Position numbers and translations under genes: made by a program. From Welwitschia mirabilis (taxonomy: Eukaryota; Gnetophyta; Gnetopsida; Welwitschiales), in contig JBOZIK010000001.1 in the NCBI GenBank assembly GCA_051453625.1, positions 162,516,200 to 162,564,722 of the forward strand: 48,523 nt of DNA. The letters are read 5' to 3'. The notes below the pieces were generated by a model. It was given only the letters and a program-made list of their open reading frames with translations. It was not told the origin of the DNA and made no database searches. Each line of letters begins with the position of its first letter. Within the stretch, counting starts at the first letter, position 1. Shown here in pieces: positions 45,733-48,523 of this stretch.

Positions 45733-46031
45733 AAAGGCTTTTAGCTTAGTGTATTCTAATTAGAAACATTCTAAAAGGATCTTTAAATCCTAATTTAATA
45801 GCTCACTGGCTTTAAAGATATTTGTTATTTTTAGGATGTACAATTTTTATTAGAAATTATTTGTTGTGGAACTTGTTTGAGTTGCTCTATGATCCTATGC
45901 ATCATAGTTAGCTAATCAAATTTTTAGAGGATGACATAATCAACAATGATAATAAAAACTCCATGTTATAGAACTTGCAATGAAACAATGATTGATAGGT
46001 TATTTCTTATAGAACATAATGAAAGAAGATA
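45733..46031. other. No feature recognised
   Basis: AT-rich DNA flanking the LTR edge of element D; no motif. Confidence 0.5.
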
Positions 46032-47250
46032 TGAGGATTAATTTGAACTCAGAGAGAAGGGCTGAATGAGTTCTACCAAATAAAAATTTTAAACCAAATA
46101 ACAGAATGAAAAATGCACAATGGAAGACCTTACTAAGATGACATGGTTTTTAAACCTAGGTACATCCACACACAGAGAGTAGCTTCTACTCACTCCTTTG
46201 AATATTTTTAACTTATATGAAAATAGTGGTTTTTTGGAGCACCACTAATCTTACAATAAATCAGAGTCTTCTCGTAATATAGCACTCTCTTCTCCTTAAG
46301 TAAATCATGGTCTTATGGCTTATCCATAATCTTAATCATAAACATGTGCTTATAGGCATAACTTAAAATGCATACCCATGCAATGCTTATAAAGTTTTTG
46401 GTATTCAAGAATGAAATTTAAAATAACATTCAATAATAAGATAGTCCATAATGTAAAATTGAAATGCAACACAACAACAAGCATGAGTTTTCTTTGATAA
46501 ATATTTTGAGATCCTTAAAGTTGTTAATGTAATAATAATAGTAGTGATAGATCCTTTGCAATGATGCCTTGATTATTTATGAGAAGAGCCTTTTACTCAT
46601 GCAAACTTTCTTTTGATCTGATTGTTGAGCATTAAAAAATCTCTATATTTCTGATTAATCAATGACGTGTCATAAGTTATTTTTTAATTTGTAATATTGA
46701 GTATTTATGACATTAAGGAAGATCTCGTCATTTGAGCTTGAAAGGTAGTTGTTTAAATTTATAATCACTATGTAATGGATAGCTAACATCTATGCTTCTA
46801 GTGCATATCCTCGATTTTAATTGATATGAACTTTGATAAAGACATCTTGAATTTGTAAGCATCTTCATTCTATATGTCTTTACATTTGTAGACATCTTGA
46901 ATCAACTTGCCCAAATTTTGATGAATTTTACATTGCATCATAAATTTACAATGTATAAATTTATTTCTTACATGAAAGGTAAGATATTAGTTAAAAAATA
47001 ATTGCCTCTATTATGTATTCCATCTCAGTACATTTGAGATGTCTTTACTTTTCAATATTTCTTCAATTTATTAGATGTCTTTAATCAATTGATTTTATAG
47101 TTTAATATCTAATCCTTTTCCTAAGATTATGTCTTTAAATATCCATCATGATCTTGTTCCTATCAAGGTTGAATCCACCTATAATAACTTATCTACACAA
47201 AGGAAAAAAATATTTGATAAGTGGAGTCATCAAAACTAGATTTTTTAATA
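46032..47250 (-). repeat. 3' LTR of element D (ends inferred)
   Basis: The inner edge is set by the polypurine tract at 47251-47265. The outer edge is placed at TGAGGATTAATTTGAACTC on the plus strand, which resembles the TGTAGGATC edge of LTR A and is followed by AGAGAGAAGGGCTGAATGAG. The length is about 1.22 kb. Internal words such as GACATCTTGAAT and GATGTCTTTA recur several times between 46840 and 47130. The partner LTR is outside the window. Confidence 0.55.
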
Positions 47251-47265
47251 ATCTCCCCCTTTTTG
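47251..47265 (-). other. Polypurine tract of element D
   Basis: The minus strand reads GGGCATCATCAAAAAGGGGG then AGAT. CATCAAAAAGGGGGAGAT is typical of SIRE-like copia elements just before the 3' LTR. Confidence 0.65.
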
Positions 47266-47566
47266 ATGATGCCCAAAACTTGGACATATCTCATTAGTGT
47301 AATCTTAACAATTAATTAAAATAAGACATTTTATTCTAGTAAAATGCATATTAATAACTAGTTTCAATAATCATGATATCCACTACTCAAAATAAGATGG
47401 AAGCATATAAACATATACTACTTGAAGAACTAAAATACATAATCAACCACTTGAAAATAAAATCACATCGATATACCTCTTGAGGAACTAGAAATATTTG
47501 ATAAACTCTTAATTAAAATATACTAATGGAAATATACTATCATCATATAAAAGCATTTTAATCACT

Positions 47567-47576
47567 NNNNNNNNNN
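47567..47576. other. Assembly gap, 10 N
   Basis: Ten Ns, 55 bp left of a long C homopolymer region. Confidence 0.9.
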
Positions 47577-47631
47577 ATAAAAATATTGCATAGTTAAAAA
47601 TGTGTCAAATATTTGCCAAAACTTTACTTCT

Positions 47632-47653
47632 CCCCCCTTCCCCCCTCCCCCCC
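47632..47653 (-). other. G-rich run on the minus strand, possible quadruplex
   Basis: Plus-strand C runs of 6, 6 and 7 are separated by TT and T, giving three long G runs on the minus strand, with purines either side (about 47625-47665). It could be a second polypurine tract, a quadruplex or homopolymer sequencing noise. Confidence 0.5.
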
Positions 47654-47665
47654 TCTCTTTTTGGA

Positions 47666-48019
47666 CAACAGAGAAAAAGAATATAAATTCAAGAGTTTGA
47701 ATCTCCCCTTGCACATGTGCCTCTATAGAAGCCTAATACTAACTAGTTTCCTATTAAAAATTTTTTCCAATAGTACATGTTAAGACATCTAAAATTCTTA
47801 AGATGTCTTGCTGAGAGATGTCTATACTCCAATAAAAAGTTTTAGAATTTTTAAAAAGATCTATAACTCATGTAACCATAATAACACTTTGAAAAGAATA
47901 TCACACACAGAATCTAATTTTAACTGAACTTACTACTTCTAATTTCAATATTAACTCATAGGATAAATATAATGTAGAGTTGATAATTTAAAAGATATTA
48001 CTTGATCACTTACCTAATT
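47666..48019. other. Spacer between pol and polypurine tracts of element D
   Basis: No protein motif. The inverted words ACATGTTAAGACATCT and AAGATGTCTTG near 47776-47815 form a weak inverted pair. Confidence 0.4.
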
Positions 48020-48105
48020 AGGCAAGGCTCCATTCCCAAGTTCCTGCATAACTTGACATATATTTTGATGCCTAGAGGTTTTGTAAATGTATCTTGCTTA
48101 TGTCA
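48020..48105 (-). pseudogene. pol: RNase H C-terminal relic of element D
   Basis: The minus strand reads KQDTFTKPLGIKIYVKLCRN then LGMEP. The DxFTKPL and LGM blocks close copia RNase H. It is in the same frame as the RT above it, separated by two stops and a few codons, which marks an internal deletion at about 48100-48115. Confidence 0.65.
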
Positions 48106-48111
48106 CATAAC

Positions 48112-48414
48112 TTAAAGTTCCAAAAAGTTACTTATTTCTCCCATAAGACTCATTTCAAATTCATCTTGCATAATCTTAGCAAATTTTTTGCATAAGAATT
48201 CATTAGTAGCACAAAAACTAATATCAACAACATAAATTTCAATAATAATAAAATCTTTACCATATTTTCTAATAAATAGTATCAATTTAGATGTATTTAT
48301 TTTTAAGCTGTTTTCAATAAAAGAACCTGAGAGGTTTTCATACAAAGATCTTAGAGCTTGTTTAAGATCATAAAGAGTCTTTTTTACTTTATATACATGA
48401 TTAGATTTTTGCAA
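48112..48414 (-). pseudogene. pol: Copia reverse transcriptase fragment of element D
   Basis: One hundred codons are open: SNHVYKVKKTLYDLKQALRS, then LILFIRKYGKDFIIIEIYVV and DEFEMSLMGEISNFLEL. This is the RVT_2 palm from HVYKLKKALYGLKQ to MGEL..FLGL. The catalytic YVDD is YVVD, so the first active-site Asp is lost. The apparent start Met is internal to RT, and RT homology fades right of about 48420, so the 5' side is also broken. Confidence 0.88.
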
Positions 48415-48523
48415 GTCAATTGTTGTGATGCGTATTTATGCTTCTGACTCCAATATTCTAAAGATCAAATTTAACTTGCAACATCTAAAAAGCTAAATGT
48501 CTAATTGCACACAATACACATTT

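Larger units (their letters stand above)
46032..48523 (-). mobile_element. Element D: Ty1/copia retrotransposon, 3' part, internally deleted
   Basis: On the minus strand the order from the right edge is RT (48414-48112), RNase H end (about 48105-48020), spacer, polypurine tract (47265-47251) and 3' LTR (47250-46032). This is the 3' half of a copia element. RT runs directly into the last 30 or so residues of RNase H, so roughly 200 codons are missing. The rest of the element would lie right of the window. Confidence 0.75.

Overview
The window looks like a draft nuclear scaffold from a flowering plant. It is very AT-rich, contains seven runs of N, and carries decayed Ty1/copia and Ty3/gypsy LTR retrotransposons with plant-type primer-binding sites. 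I could support no intact host gene, rRNA, tRNA or CRISPR array. All recognisable coding sequence is retrotransposon gag or pol, and nearly all of it is broken by stops, frameshifts or deletions. A monocot is possible, but that is only an impression.

Layout. (1) 1-3119: the 5' half of a minus-strand copia element (A), with gag, primer-binding site and a 1.28 kb LTR; its pol lies off the left edge. (2) 3120-5207: non-coding, with a TATA-like box and an array of eight stem-loops that share an 18-nt loop (4040-4354). (3) 5208-17533: a complete SIRE-like copia element (B) on the plus strand. It has two LTRs, primer-binding site, polypurine tract, a matching 5-bp target duplication (CTATC) and an env-like relic after pol. 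Its interior holds three diverged, overlapping gag-pol segments separated by two gaps of exactly 100 N, plus a 399-bp CpG-rich block with foreign composition. (4) 17539-22539: mostly featureless, with an antisense primer-binding-site motif, an 87-bp triplicated repeat and another primer-binding-site-like motif. (5) About 22540-27440: a heavily decayed Athila-like gypsy element (gag, protease, RT, RNase H, integrase) on the plus strand. (6) 27441-35931: AT-rich sequence with small repeats and a doubtful histone-like relic. (7) 35932-37924: a 2-kb internally deleted Reina-like gypsy element with both LTRs. (8) 38641-39360: a purine-rich tract almost lacking C. (9) 39361-46031: non-coding, with hairpins, tandem duplications and two gaps. 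(10) 46032-48523: the 3' part of a minus-strand copia element (D), in which RT is joined directly to the end of RNase H.

The parts do not form a functional pathway. They are generations of retroelements at different stages of decay. The best leads are the stem-loop array whose arms change together, the composite interior of element B, the CpG-rich block, and the internally deleted elements. I found no convincing evidence of a new biological system, and some of the oddest signals, especially the CpG-rich block and the 100-N junctions, may be assembly artefacts.
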